NCBI GenBank assembly: GCA_963756025.1
Contig: CAVWMF010000005.1
Location: 1-64,000, forward strand
Direction: 5' to 3'
Source of the DNA: Bog-473 sp963756025
GTDB taxonomy: Bacteria; Actinomycetota; Acidimicrobiia; Acidimicrobiales; RAAP-2
Length of the DNA: 64,000 nt
Below, piece by piece: positions 34,735 to 43,255 of the stretch. The notes beneath the pieces were generated by a model. It was not told where the DNA came from, ran no database searches, and was given only the letters and a program-made list of their open reading frames with translations. The first letter of the stretch is position 1. Every line of letters starts with the position of its first letter. Made by a program: the position numbers and the translations under genes.

Positions 34735-35286
34735 TCAGCGAACGCGCTGGAGAGCGGCGTTCGTTGCGGCCACGTTGAAGGCTGACGCGTCGAACTTGTA
34801 GCCGACCCAAGCGAGGTATTCCTCGTGCTCTTCGTGTGCCGGGTCAGCCAGTGCTTCGAGGAACTCTGCGTAGCCGCTGATTCCGCCCACATCCTCGGGC
34901 GGACAGGCCCCTTGACCGTCGAGACACACACCGTGCTTGAGGACGTAGGGCGACCAGGTGACGTCCTCGACGACGACTTCGTGCTGCCACGAGTCGCCGA
35001 AGTCGTAGGCATAGACAAAGCGACGCACATTGTTGTGCAACGCGACAAAGACGGTGTACTCGCTCTCATCGAGTTCATCCTCGGGATAGTCGTCGAGCTG
35101 CATGCCGTAGAGATCGTTGCCGATGGTGAAGCTGTGGAGATGCGCGTTCGTCCAGCCCATCGCCGCTTGGAAGATGTCATGCAGCTTTGCCATCCTCGCC
35201 CCGCCCGGGACCAGGAGCCGCCTCCACACCGGGGGGTCGACACGCTCGAGTCGGATGCGGAGCTGAAAGACCGGTTGGGGAGCCAC
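34735..35286 (-). CDS. pRiA4b ORF-3-like protein
   Basis: 183 residues matching the plasmid pRiA4b ORF-3 family: FQLRIRLERVDPPVWRRLLV, LHDIFQAAMGWTNAHLHSF, FVYAYDFGDSWQHEVVVED, and GACPPEDVGGISGYAEFLEA. The family is widespread, often plasmid- or island-borne, and of unknown biochemical function. It is a complete copy of normal length. It lies alone on this strand between the small unknown gene and the broken HAD gene. Confidence 0.85.
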   Translation of the reverse strand: MAPQPVFQLRIRLERVDPPVWRRLLVPGGARMAKLHDIFQAAMGWTNAHLHSFTIGNDLYGMQLDDYPEDELDESEYTVFVALHNNVRRFVYAYDFGDSWQHEVVVEDVTWSPYVLKHGVCLDGQGACPPEDVGGISGYAEFLEALADPAHEEHEEYLAWVGYKFDASAFNVAATNAALQRVR

Positions 35287-35327
35287 ATCGGCACCTTACG
35301 CGGATCGGCAGCGGAACATGGCGGGGT

Positions 35328-36007
35328 TCAGCTCCCCCCACCGGTCAGGACCCGTCGGCGGGCGATGGCCACGATGTCGGCCAGCCGTATGGCGGCGAGC
35401 GAGCCGACGATCGTGTCCGCCCGCGAGAAATCGAGTGAGCGGGTCAGCTCGTGCGGTACGGCGACGGTGAAGAGCCCCGCGGTGACGGCGGCCGACACAC
35501 CATGCGGGGAGTCTTCGACCGCCACCGATTGCCGAGGGTCGGCGCCGAGCTCGGCGCAGGCCATGAGATACGAGGTGGGATCAGGCTTGGAGGGGACGTC
35601 CTCTCCTCGTCCCACGACGCACCCGAAGCGATCCCTCAGCCCGAGGCGCTCGAGATGCCTTCCACCCACATCGCCGACGACGAGGACGCGACCCCGATCG
35701 GCAGTCCGAGGGTCTCTGCTTCGCTCGTCCACTCCCGTATGCCCGGTCGTACCTCGTACTGCGCTTGCAGCGCGTCTCTGCGGGCTCGCCGTTGCTCGTT
35801 GAGCATCGGATCCAGACGAGTTCCCACAAGCGATTCGAGTGCTCCCCAGGGATCGAAGGCGTCTTCCATGCCCAGGGTCTGTTGCCAATCCGCCAGCGCG
35901 AGGTCTTGCCCGTGCGCAGCCCAGAGCTCGGCCCAGGACCTGTAGCTGGGCTCCTCGGTATCGAGGATCGTCCCGTCGAAATCGAAAACCAGGCAGGTCC
36001 CGTCCAC
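35328..36007 (-). pseudogene. HAD-superfamily phosphatase split by a one-base frameshift
   Basis: The N-terminal part, read from GTG 36007, has the HAD motif I VFDFDGTILDTEEPSYRSW and motif II VASSSSAMW, then runs out of frame at 35636. The rest is in the neighbouring frame: HLERLGLRDRFGCVV, GEDVPSKPDPTSYLMACAEL (motif III lysine) and VAVEDSPHGVSAA (motif IV). Adding one base near 35662 restores one protein of about 225 residues, similar to beta-phosphoglucomutase or phosphoglycolate phosphatase. Every catalytic motif is present across the two frames, so a sequencing error is quite possible. Confidence 0.75.
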
Positions 36008-36026
36008 CTCGAGATTCTGTCAGGCG

Positions 36027-36539
36027 CTACGGCAGATCCGCCGCGGGTCCGATGAACACGAACTCGTTGACGGTCACGCCGCGGCCGAAGGTGACGGTTA
36101 CCTGGCCGAGGCGGGCCCACCCCTGGCTTTCGTAGAGACGTATGGCCGACGCGTGCCGGTCGACCACGTCGAGGATCGGCCTGAGCCCGAGCTCGCACGC
36201 GTGCCCCGCCGCGTGATCAAGGAGAGCTCGGGCGATACCCGATCGGCGCGCGTCCGGCAAGACCAGGAGCCGGGCGACCACCCCGAAGCGCGACGCCGGG
36301 ATTCCCGTCTTCTCCGTGGCGAGGTCCGTCACAGCGCCCCTGCGGCCCGGGTGGAGGGCGACGTGCCCGACCACCTCACCGGCCTTTACGGCCACCCAGG
36401 CCGCGAGGGCTTCCGGCTCCGCCAGGAACGAGCGCGGGTCTCCCGGCAGATAGACGGGATAGCCGTCGTTTGCGTGCACGATTTCGGCCATCCGCCCGCA
36501 CGCGACGAGGTCGGCGTCAACCCGAGGTCGCACTTCCAT
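36027..36539 (-). CDS. GNAT-family N-acetyltransferase
   Basis: 170 residues from ATG 36539. The frame continues upstream only as antisense of the P450 gene. The GNAT core is visible: VGHVALHPGRRGAVTDLA (beta4), VVARLLVLPDARRSGIARAL (motif A with R-x-x-G-I-A acetyl-CoA loop), LGLRPILDVVDRHASAIRLY (motif B) and GWARLGQVTVTFG. The family acetylates amines of small molecules or proteins. It is divergent from the P450 gene, with about 100 bases between starts. Confidence 0.82.
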   Translation of the reverse strand: MEVRPRVDADLVACGRMAEIVHANDGYPVYLPGDPRSFLAEPEALAAWVAVKAGEVVGHVALHPGRRGAVTDLATEKTGIPASRFGVVARLLVLPDARRSGIARALLDHAAGHACELGLRPILDVVDRHASAIRLYESQGWARLGQVTVTFGRGVTVNEFVFIGPAADLP

Positions 36540-36641
36540 GCGGCCACGATCCCACAGGGACGCATACCTGCACGACGACGAGACCGATCGCGGGCGGTAC
36601 GATGCGCGCGTAGTGACCTCACCGATGAATCGACGGCATCC

Positions 36642-37895
36642 GTGACCGACGTCAGCGACCTCGACGTACGTGGCATCGACCTCACCGACTACGACCTCTA
36701 TCGCGGAGGTTTTCCCCATGACGTGTTCACCCGCTTGCGACGGGACGCTCCGGTCTGGAAGCACCCAGAGACCGAGATGCTCCAGCAGGCGGGCGTCGCG
36801 CCCTTCTGGGTCCTGTCCCGGCACGAGGACTTGCGGTCGGTCAACCGGGACACCGTCACCTTCACGGCCTTCGACGGGGCGCAGATCCGCGACACGAGCC
36901 CCGAGCGCAAGGGGAAGATGCTGATATCGATGGACGGGAAGCCCCACTCCCGTCTGCGCCGGCTCGTCTCGCACGGGTTCACGCCGCGCATGCTGGACAC
37001 CCTCGAGAGCCACCTGCGGTGGCGCACCGATCGCATACTCGATTCCATCGAGGGCAAGGCGGACATCGATTTCGTCGGGGAGGTGGCCGAGCTGCTGCCT
37101 CTCCACGTGATCGCCGACATCATCGGCATTCCCGAGGACGAACGCCCCGACGTCTTCAAAGGTACCAATACGATCCTGCGGGCCTTCGATCCCGAGGGCG
37201 GTGTCGGTCTCGAGCAACGCCTGGAGACCGAGCGCACGCTGTTCACCTACGCCACCTCGTTCAACGAAGCCAAGCGCCGGGCGCCGGTCGACGATATCTG
37301 GTCGGCGTTGGTACAGGCTGAAGTCGTCGATGACGACGGCACACCGACCCGCCTGAGCAACCACGAGCTCGACCTCTTCTTCTTCCTGCTCGCGGCGGCG
37401 GGGTCCGAGACGACCCGCAACGCGATCTCCTACGGCATGCTGGCCCTGACCGAGCACCCCGAGCAGTTGGCGAGACTCCGGGCTGATCCCGGTCTCCTCG
37501 ATCCGGCGGTCAACGAGATACTCCGCTGGAGCTCGCCGGTTTCGTACTTCCGGCGTACGGCGACGACCGACGTCGAGATGCGGGGACAACACATCCGGGC
37601 GGGCGACCTCGTGACGTTCTGGCATCCCTCGGCCAACCGGGACGAGGCCGTGTTCGATCAGCCGTTTCGCTTCGATGTGGGGCGCACGCCGAATGACCAG
37701 GTGGCATTCGGTGGTGGCGGCCCGCACCACTGTCTCGGTGCGACACTGGCCCGGCGCGAGATCCGCATCATGTTCGAGTCACTCCTGGAGCGGTTCACCT
37801 CCCTGGAGGTAACGGGCGATCCCGCATGGGCCGTGCCCGGGCCCCTGGTCACGGTCGTCTGCTCACTCGACCACCTCCCGATGCGCCTTTCTTGA
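36642..37895 (+). CDS. Cytochrome P450
   Basis: 417 residues from GTG 36642, which opens at VTDVSDLDVRGIDLTDYDLY. The key motifs are AGSETT at 253-258 in the I-helix (oxygen activation), E292-R295 in EILRWSSP, and the haem loop FGGGGPHHCLG with the cysteine ligand at 364. The region around FTPRMLDTLESHL and the NPMEFRRTA-like SPVSYFRRTA resemble actinobacterial CYP125/CYP142-type groups that hydroxylate steroid or terpene side chains. No ferredoxin gene is adjacent. It heads a run of lipid-catabolic genes (SRPBCC, SDR, VOC, thioesterase). Confidence 0.92.
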   Translation: MTDVSDLDVRGIDLTDYDLYRGGFPHDVFTRLRRDAPVWKHPETEMLQQAGVAPFWVLSRHEDLRSVNRDTVTFTAFDGAQIRDTSPERKGKMLISMDGKPHSRLRRLVSHGFTPRMLDTLESHLRWRTDRILDSIEGKADIDFVGEVAELLPLHVIADIIGIPEDERPDVFKGTNTILRAFDPEGGVGLEQRLETERTLFTYATSFNEAKRRAPVDDIWSALVQAEVVDDDGTPTRLSNHELDLFFFLLAAAGSETTRNAISYGMLALTEHPEQLARLRADPGLLDPAVNEILRWSSPVSYFRRTATTDVEMRGQHIRAGDLVTFWHPSANRDEAVFDQPFRFDVGRTPNDQVAFGGGGPHHCLGATLARREIRIMFESLLERFTSLEVTGDPAWAVPGPLVTVVCSLDHLPMRLS

Positions 37896-37998
37896 GTCGC
37901 GCCGCCTCAGATCACATCCGACGATCGTCGTGCGGCGGCGCTTCGGTTGGCCCTACCGTCTCGGGCACACGCAGTGACGTCGAGCAACGGGAGGGCAC

Positions 37999-38496
37999 AT
38001 GCAGGACCACAGGTTCGAATTCGTCGTGGACGGGACGCCCGAGGAGGTCTGGGACGTCATGGCGTCCCAATCGCGCACAAACGTGGACCGGGGTTCCGTG
38101 CAGATCGAGATCCTCCACCAGGGCGACGCCGAGGGGAACGGTCTGGTGCGTCACTGCCACTTTCCGGTGCCGAAGTATCTGCTCACCGGCGGCAAGGCCG
38201 AGTCCTGGGAATGGATCACCGAAGCCAAGCGCCCGATCTCGTGGCGCTACGACACGGTGTCCAAACCACTCTGGTCCAAGTCGACCGGTTGGACCCGCCT
38301 CGACGACGCCGGCAACGGCAGGACCAGGGTGTCCTTCCGCGAGACCTACGAGGCCTTCAACCCGCTCTCCAGGCTCCTCCTGGAAAAGCCGGTGCACACC
38401 TTCATCTCGAAGGACAACGACCGCCTGATCGAAGCCGCGTTGGTGCATGCCCTGGCCCAAGCCCGTGTCGCGCGTGAGGGGAGGTCGGCCACATGA
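37999..38496 (+). CDS. SRPBCC-family hydrophobic-ligand-binding protein
   Basis: 165 residues with GGGAGGG before the ATG. The START/Bet v1-like fold is recognised from FEFVVDGTPEEVWDVM at the N-terminus, the central beta strands (ESWEWITEAKRPISWRY), and the long C-terminal helix FISKDNDRLIEAALVHALAQ. Such proteins bind or cyclise polyketides, sterols and other lipids. Position between the P450 and an SDR fits a role with the same substrate, but no catalytic residues can be assigned. Confidence 0.75.
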   Translation: MQDHRFEFVVDGTPEEVWDVMASQSRTNVDRGSVQIEILHQGDAEGNGLVRHCHFPVPKYLLTGGKAESWEWITEAKRPISWRYDTVSKPLWSKSTGWTRLDDAGNGRTRVSFRETYEAFNPLSRLLLEKPVHTFISKDNDRLIEAALVHALAQARVAREGRSAT

Positions 38497-38613
38497 AAAT
38501 CGGGATGTCCCGCACATCGAGGGATGCCGCCCCGCTTTCGTGACAACAAGCCGGCCCTTGATTAGGGTCATGACGCCGTTGGTGCTCGACGGCATGCGCG
38601 GGGGAGGCGTCAT

Positions 38614-39354
38614 ATGAGTGATGCAAAGGGTGCCGTCGTGGTCGGAGGGTCTTCGGGTATCGGCCAAGCCGTGGTTGACCTCTACCGCGCCCAGGGCAAG
38701 CCGGTACTGGTCTGGGACATCGCCGGGAAGCCGGACGTCGAATGCGATGTGGCCGACCCCAAGTCCATCGATCGCGCCGTCACCGAGACACTCGGCCTCC
38801 TGGGCGTCCCGGACGAATTGACGGTGACAGCGGGCGTCGGCCACAGCGGCATGCTGCTCGACGAGCCGGTGGAGGAATGGGACCGCGTCCTGGCCGTCAA
38901 CACCCGGGGCCCCTGGCTCGTCATGCGGGCTCTGGCCAAGGCCTCGCTCGAAGCCGCTGCCCCGGCGTCCTTCATCGCCACGTCGAGCGTCAGTGCACGC
39001 CTGGTCGATCGCAGCATGGGCACGTACTGCGCCTCGAAGGCGGCGCTCAGCATGCTGGTCAAGGTGGCGGCGTGCGAGTGGGCTCCCCACAGGATCCGGG
39101 TGAACGCGGTGGGACCGGGCGTGACGCAGACTCCGATGCTGGGCCAGGCCCCGACAGGCCAGGGTTGGTGGGGTGCCGTGGAGGACCGGACACCGCTCGG
39201 CCGCCTGGGCCAGCCGGGTGACATCGCGGAGGCGATCCTCGCCCTCCACCAACTCGCTTGGGTCACGGGGCAGGTCCTCGAGGTGGACGGTGGACTCGCC
39301 CTCCACAGCCCCATCGACGCCTTCGGCGAGAACACCCGACGGGCCTCGAGGTAA
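38614..39354 (+). CDS. Short-chain dehydrogenase/reductase
   Basis: 246 residues. VVVGGSSGIGQAVVDLY forms the cofactor loop, and acidic D36 of LVWDIAG suggests NAD(H). TAGVGHSG is a variant of NNAG, S-serine occurs in ATSSVSARL, YCASKAALSML supplies Tyr/Lys, and VLEVDGGLALHS ends the fold. The VOC-protein ATG lies five bases after the stop, so both are co-transcribed. The likely job is oxidation of a hydroxyl intermediate produced by the neighbouring P450, by context. Confidence 0.85.
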   Translation: MSDAKGAVVVGGSSGIGQAVVDLYRAQGKPVLVWDIAGKPDVECDVADPKSIDRAVTETLGLLGVPDELTVTAGVGHSGMLLDEPVEEWDRVLAVNTRGPWLVMRALAKASLEAAAPASFIATSSVSARLVDRSMGTYCASKAALSMLVKVAACEWAPHRIRVNAVGPGVTQTPMLGQAPTGQGWWGAVEDRTPLGRLGQPGDIAEAILALHQLAWVTGQVLEVDGGLALHSPIDAFGENTRRASR

Positions 39355-39358
39355 GCCG

Positions 39359-39811
39359 ATGAAAATCCACCACAGCGCCATCTGCACCCGCGACATCGAA
39401 GCCAGCGTCCGGTTCTGGCGGGACGGGCTGGGCTTCGTCGAGCAGATGGACGAACGATTCGAGGGTGATTGGCCCAGCTTGTTCCAGGCCCGTGCCCCCG
39501 AACTGCGCTCCATCTTTCTCGGCGACCCGGCCGACAGCACCGGCGGCCTCGTCGAGCTGGTGGAGTTCCCGGCGGGGATCGAGGACGGCGCTCCCGACGT
39601 GGGTCCGCCGTCATTGGGCTTCTTCCTGCTCTCGGTCTACCTGGACGTCGGACCCACGTTGGAGCGACTGGCGAGCCTCGGTTTCGATGAGGAGGTGCGC
39701 CGGATCACCCTGGTCCAGGGCGTCGAGATGGCCGTCGTCCATGACCCCAACGGCGTCCGGGTCGAATTGATCGGTCTCGGCTCGGCGGTCGATCCCTCAG
39801 AGGCGCAGTAG
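39359..39811 (+). CDS. VOC (glyoxalase/dioxygenase-fold) protein
   Basis: 150 residues from ATG 39359, four bases after the SDR stop. The paired beta-alpha-beta-beta-beta modules begin IHHSAICTRDIEASVRFWRD and end VEMAVVHDPNGVRVELIGLG, with metal-ligand candidates H4 and E near the C-terminus (VELIGL). The superfamily includes glyoxalase I, methylmalonyl-CoA epimerase and extradiol dioxygenases. The middle (PELRSIFLGDP) resembles epimerase/lyase-type members. Its substrate is unknown; context suggests an acyl-CoA or ring-cleavage intermediate. Confidence 0.82.
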   Translation: MKIHHSAICTRDIEASVRFWRDGLGFVEQMDERFEGDWPSLFQARAPELRSIFLGDPADSTGGLVELVEFPAGIEDGAPDVGPPSLGFFLLSVYLDVGPTLERLASLGFDEEVRRITLVQGVEMAVVHDPNGVRVELIGLGSAVDPSEAQ

Positions 39812-39821
39812 TCGCTGGACT

Positions 39822-40646
39822 TCAGCCGGGACCCGCGGCGCGGGAGCGCTTCACGCGCACGCCCTGGCTCACCGTCGCCATTCGGTTTCCCCGGGTGTCG
39901 GTGATCGTGGCGATGACAAGGCCGCGTTCGTCATGGCGGGTGCTCAGCCTGGCCTCGAGGTAGAGCCAGTCGTCGAAACGCGGCACGCCGTGGAACCAAA
40001 TGGTGTGATCGACCGTCAGCGGCGTTGCGTGCGCGTCGCCCACGTCTTCATGGACCACCATGACCAGCGCCATGTCCGAAATGAAGGCGATCGCCGCCGC
40101 GTGGAGCGCGGGAATGTCGGGAAGTTCCACCCGTGGTCTCACCCACAATGGGTGGATGGCCTCAGGTTCACGGTGCACGACCTCCACCTCGGCGAAGCCC
40201 CAGCGCGCCACGAACGGCGATCGTGTGTCGGACGCCGTGGGTGGGGTGATGGCGGGGTCCGGTGCTGTGGTCGGGATCCGAGGAGTGTCCGGCGGGAGCG
40301 GTTCCAGCGCCACTTGCACGGCTGCGATCGATCGCCCGCCCTGGCTCATCGAAACGCTCCGGTGCAACGTCGAGCGGCCGTCACGCAGATTGGTCACCGC
40401 AATGTCGATCCCGGACCCGGCGACGCCACGATCGAGCAGTTGAGCCTGCAGAGAAACCGGGATCCAGGCACCCTCGGAGGACCGCGCGGCGGCCATGACA
40501 GCCAGACCGAAGAGTTGCCCGCCGAAAATGGAGGGGCTGGCGATGACGTTGGTTTCGGCGTGGCACGCCGCGCCCTCACCCGACACCACGAAAAGATCGG
40601 CCAGCCGCGGTTCCCCGTCGGCGTCCTCTTCACCCAACAGGGTCAC
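39822..40646 (-). CDS. Acyl-CoA thioesterase, double hotdog fold
   Basis: 274 residues starting at GTG 40646, which overlaps the preceding hydrolase by 17 bases. Two hotdog repeats are visible: SIFGGQLFGLAVMAAARS with QAQLLDRGVAGSGIDIAVTN, and VELPDIPALHAAAIAFISDM with DHTIWFHGVPRFDDWLYLEA. This is the TesB-like acyl-CoA thioesterase II architecture. It hydrolyses medium or branched acyl-CoAs and is the last gene of a three-gene minus-strand operon with an alpha/beta hydrolase and an N-acyl amino-acid deacylase. Confidence 0.82.
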   Translation of the reverse strand: MTLLGEEDADGEPRLADLFVVSGEGAACHAETNVIASPSIFGGQLFGLAVMAAARSSEGAWIPVSLQAQLLDRGVAGSGIDIAVTNLRDGRSTLHRSVSMSQGGRSIAAVQVALEPLPPDTPRIPTTAPDPAITPPTASDTRSPFVARWGFAEVEVVHREPEAIHPLWVRPRVELPDIPALHAAAIAFISDMALVMVVHEDVGDAHATPLTVDHTIWFHGVPRFDDWLYLEARLSTRHDERGLVIATITDTRGNRMATVSQGVRVKRSRAAGPG

Positions 40647-41313
40647 CGGCGATGCTCACCAGAATGCGGTGGAACTCCTCTGGCCGTGACACGAACGGCG
40701 AGTGATCGGTGTCGATGCTCTCGACCCGCCCCGCCTTCTTCGCCATGGCGCGTTGCATGTCCGGCGACACCGCACGGTCGCGCTCGCACACGATGTAGGT
40801 CGTCGGCACCGACTTCCAGGGATCTGACCCCGGGGTCGTCGTCATACCGACGGCCGCCGTGGGACGCAGGCGCAGCGAGGCTGCTGTGGCAACGTCATCC
40901 GGCGTCTCTTGGTAGAAGCAGTTGCGGGCAGTTTGCGGGCTGAAGACCATGGAGCCGTCATCCATGTACTCCATCTGCTCCATGAGTGGGGTCGGCGAGA
41001 AAGAACCGGCCATGTCGAGCACGCTCTCCTCGGACCCCACCAGCACCGCGGCGACGTAGACCAGTTGCGCCACATCGTCCCTTCCCCCGGCCGCCTCGGA
41101 GATCACGAGACCCCCATAGGAGTGCCCGACGAGGATCGCCGGCTCGTCGAGGGAGTCCAGGAGCTCGCGGACCGCGGCAGCATCGTCCGCCAGACCGGTG
41201 AGGGGCAGATCGAGTGAGGACGAGGTGAAGCCCGCCGCCGCCAGATCCTTTTCGGTGCGCTCCCAGCACCAGGCGCCGTGACCGGCCCCGTGCACCAGGA
41301 CGAAGGTGCTCAT
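40630..41313 (-). CDS. Alpha/beta hydrolase (esterase, HNL/MES-like)
   Basis: 227 residues. The N-terminus FVLVHGAGHGAWCWERTEKD and nucleophile elbow VGHSYGGLVISEA (GHSYGG) match plant-methylesterase/hydroxynitrile-lyase-like hydrolases common in bacteria. The late His is in IDTDHSPFVSRPEEF and the acid in ERDRAVSPDM. It overlaps the deacylase upstream by four bases (ATGA) and the thioesterase downstream by 17, so translation is coupled. An ester or lactone substrate is likely. Confidence 0.85.
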   Translation of the reverse strand: MSTFVLVHGAGHGAWCWERTEKDLAAAGFTSSSLDLPLTGLADDAAAVRELLDSLDEPAILVGHSYGGLVISEAAGGRDDVAQLVYVAAVLVGSEESVLDMAGSFSPTPLMEQMEYMDDGSMVFSPQTARNCFYQETPDDVATAASLRLRPTAAVGMTTTPGSDPWKSVPTTYIVCERDRAVSPDMQRAMAKKAGRVESIDTDHSPFVSRPEEFHRILVSIAGDPVG

Positions 41314-43022
41314 CGGCCCGAATCTCCCGTGTCGCGCCCACTGCGTAGGAGCGTGCCACTGCGCGAGGGAAGAAGTGCACCGTCCTTGACGATCGGCGAG
41401 CCGTTGACGACAACGTGCTCGATCCCCTCGGACTCTGCGTAGAGGCGACCCGACCCTCCGGGGAGGTCGTACTTCATGGCGATGCCGTGACTGGCCACGG
41501 TGGCCGGATCGAGCACCACCAGATCGGCGTAGCTCCCCTCGGCCACCCGCCCACGATCGGTGATGCCGTAGAGCTGGGCGGGCTCTTCCGTCATGTGATG
41601 CACCGCCTCCTCCAATGAGAGCAGGCCATGAAGGCGGACGGCTTCGGCCAGAATGACGGTCGGATAGTTGAAGGTGGCGAGCAGGTCGAGGTGGGCGCCG
41701 GCGTCAGAGCCTCCCAGCAGTGCCCTCCCGTCCCGGATGACACCGATCCGCTGTTCCCAATCTTCTTTGCTGAGGACTGGGGTGGCGGCGCCGAACGAGG
41801 TCCGCAACTCGTCCGCCACGGCAATGTCGCACAGGACATCCCAAGCCTCCCGGCCCTCCTGCTCTGCGATGTCCCCGATGCGCGCTCCTTTGTACTGCTG
41901 GTTCTCGGGTGCTTCCACGTCGTAGATGTAGTGGTCCTGCCACGCCATGAGGTGCCGCAAAGGGTACGACTCGCTGTGCGCCGCCGCATTGAGGGCCGCC
42001 CGGGCCGTCGGATCTGCGAAGAGGGCCAGGCGCTCGTCCCGTGAGGTCTTCATGGCATCCTCCCAACCCGGGATGGAGTCGAGGAAGAACCCGCCGGCGA
42101 AGTTGAAGCGCATGGTGACGGGGAGGGGCAACGTCAACGCCACGACTTGCCCGCCATGGGTCCGGGCGTAGTCGCCGGGGGCCAGGCGCTGTTCGACCTC
42201 TTCCGCCGACCCGCGGGGAACGAGCAAGTTCCAGTTCAATGGACGCTGCGCCGCGGCCGACATGTCCGCCATCAGCTCGACCGCCCAGGGCTCGAAGGCC
42301 CCGATCATCGGGATGAACTCCAGGCTGGTCCCGGGGAACTCCCCGGCTACTGCGCTGAGCGTGATGACTTCCTCGGCGGTGGCGTAGCGCGACGGCACCA
42401 TCTCGCCGTCCGCATCGTTGTGGGTACGGGCCCAGGACGAGGAGAACCCCAACGCTCCGGCTTCGAACGCCAGTCGGAGGGCGTCCGCCATCTGGGCGAT
42501 CTCTTCCTTGGTGGCGGCACGCTTGATCGACTCGGCACCCATGACCAGTCGCCGGATGGCGGAGTGGCCCACCATGAAGGCGGCATTGATGCCGAGCTTG
42601 GGCTCGACCGCGGTCAGGTACTCATCGGTCGAGCGCCAGTCCCACGGCACTCCCTGGCGCAGCGAATCGACCGGCATACCCTCGACCCGCGCCAGCATCT
42701 GCAGCAGGTACTCGGCGTCAGCGGCGTCCCCCGACAGCGGCTGGATACTGAAGCCGCAATTGCCGGCCAGCGCAGTGGTGACGCCGTGGAACGGCGAGGG
42801 GGTGAGCGCGCCGTCCCAGAAGACCTGCGCGTCGAAGTGCGTGTGGACGTCGATGAAGCCTGGCGTGACCACCTTGCCGCTGGCGTCGATGACCGCGGAC
42901 GCCTCCGTGTCGAGCTGGCCGATCGCCACCACGCGATCGCCCTGAACGCCGACGTCGGCCCGGCGACGGGGTGCCCCCGACCCGTCGATGACGTCGCCGC
43001 CCTTGATGATCAGATCGAGCAT
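41310..43022 (-). CDS. N-acyl-D-amino-acid deacylase-family amidohydrolase
   Basis: 570 residues from ATG 43022 with GGGAGGG upstream. The metal-binding motif GFIDVHTHFDAQVFWDGAL, the HGVTTALAGNCGFSIQPL motif and the later GGSDAGAHLDLLATFNYPTV mark the D-aminoacylase/dihydro-orotase-like branch. The family removes acyl groups from D-amino acids or hydrolyses related N-acyl compounds. It is the first gene of the minus-strand operon and faces a paralogue starting 233 bases away on the plus strand. Confidence 0.88.
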   Translation of the reverse strand: MLDLIIKGGDVIDGSGAPRRRADVGVQGDRVVAIGQLDTEASAVIDASGKVVTPGFIDVHTHFDAQVFWDGALTPSPFHGVTTALAGNCGFSIQPLSGDAADAEYLLQMLARVEGMPVDSLRQGVPWDWRSTDEYLTAVEPKLGINAAFMVGHSAIRRLVMGAESIKRAATKEEIAQMADALRLAFEAGALGFSSSWARTHNDADGEMVPSRYATAEEVITLSAVAGEFPGTSLEFIPMIGAFEPWAVELMADMSAAAQRPLNWNLLVPRGSAEEVEQRLAPGDYARTHGGQVVALTLPLPVTMRFNFAGGFFLDSIPGWEDAMKTSRDERLALFADPTARAALNAAAHSESYPLRHLMAWQDHYIYDVEAPENQQYKGARIGDIAEQEGREAWDVLCDIAVADELRTSFGAATPVLSKEDWEQRIGVIRDGRALLGGSDAGAHLDLLATFNYPTVILAEAVRLHGLLSLEEAVHHMTEEPAQLYGITDRGRVAEGSYADLVVLDPATVASHGIAMKYDLPGGSGRLYAESEGIEHVVVNGSPIVKDGALLPSRSGTLLRSGRDTGDSGR

Positions 43023-43255
43023 GTTCCCTCCCTTTCGAGCTGTGCCAACCATCCTCCGTGCAGGCGCCCATCTGGCGGTCCACGTGGATGACCGGACCCT
43101 TGCCACACTAAACGAGCAGGTCAACGAGGAACAACTACGGCGCACAGGGCCGTCTCCGCACCGGGAGTACGCCAGGGATACGCTCAGCTGCGCCTTTGTG
43201 ATGCGCCGGCCCCGCCGGTGAGCGCAAGGGGCGAGGCCAGAGGGAGCGCGCCACG

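Noticed and set aside
36540..37730. Minus-strand extension of the GNAT frame through the P450 gene
   Set aside because: Only the last 170 residues (36027-36539) match GNAT; the rest is antisense to the P450.
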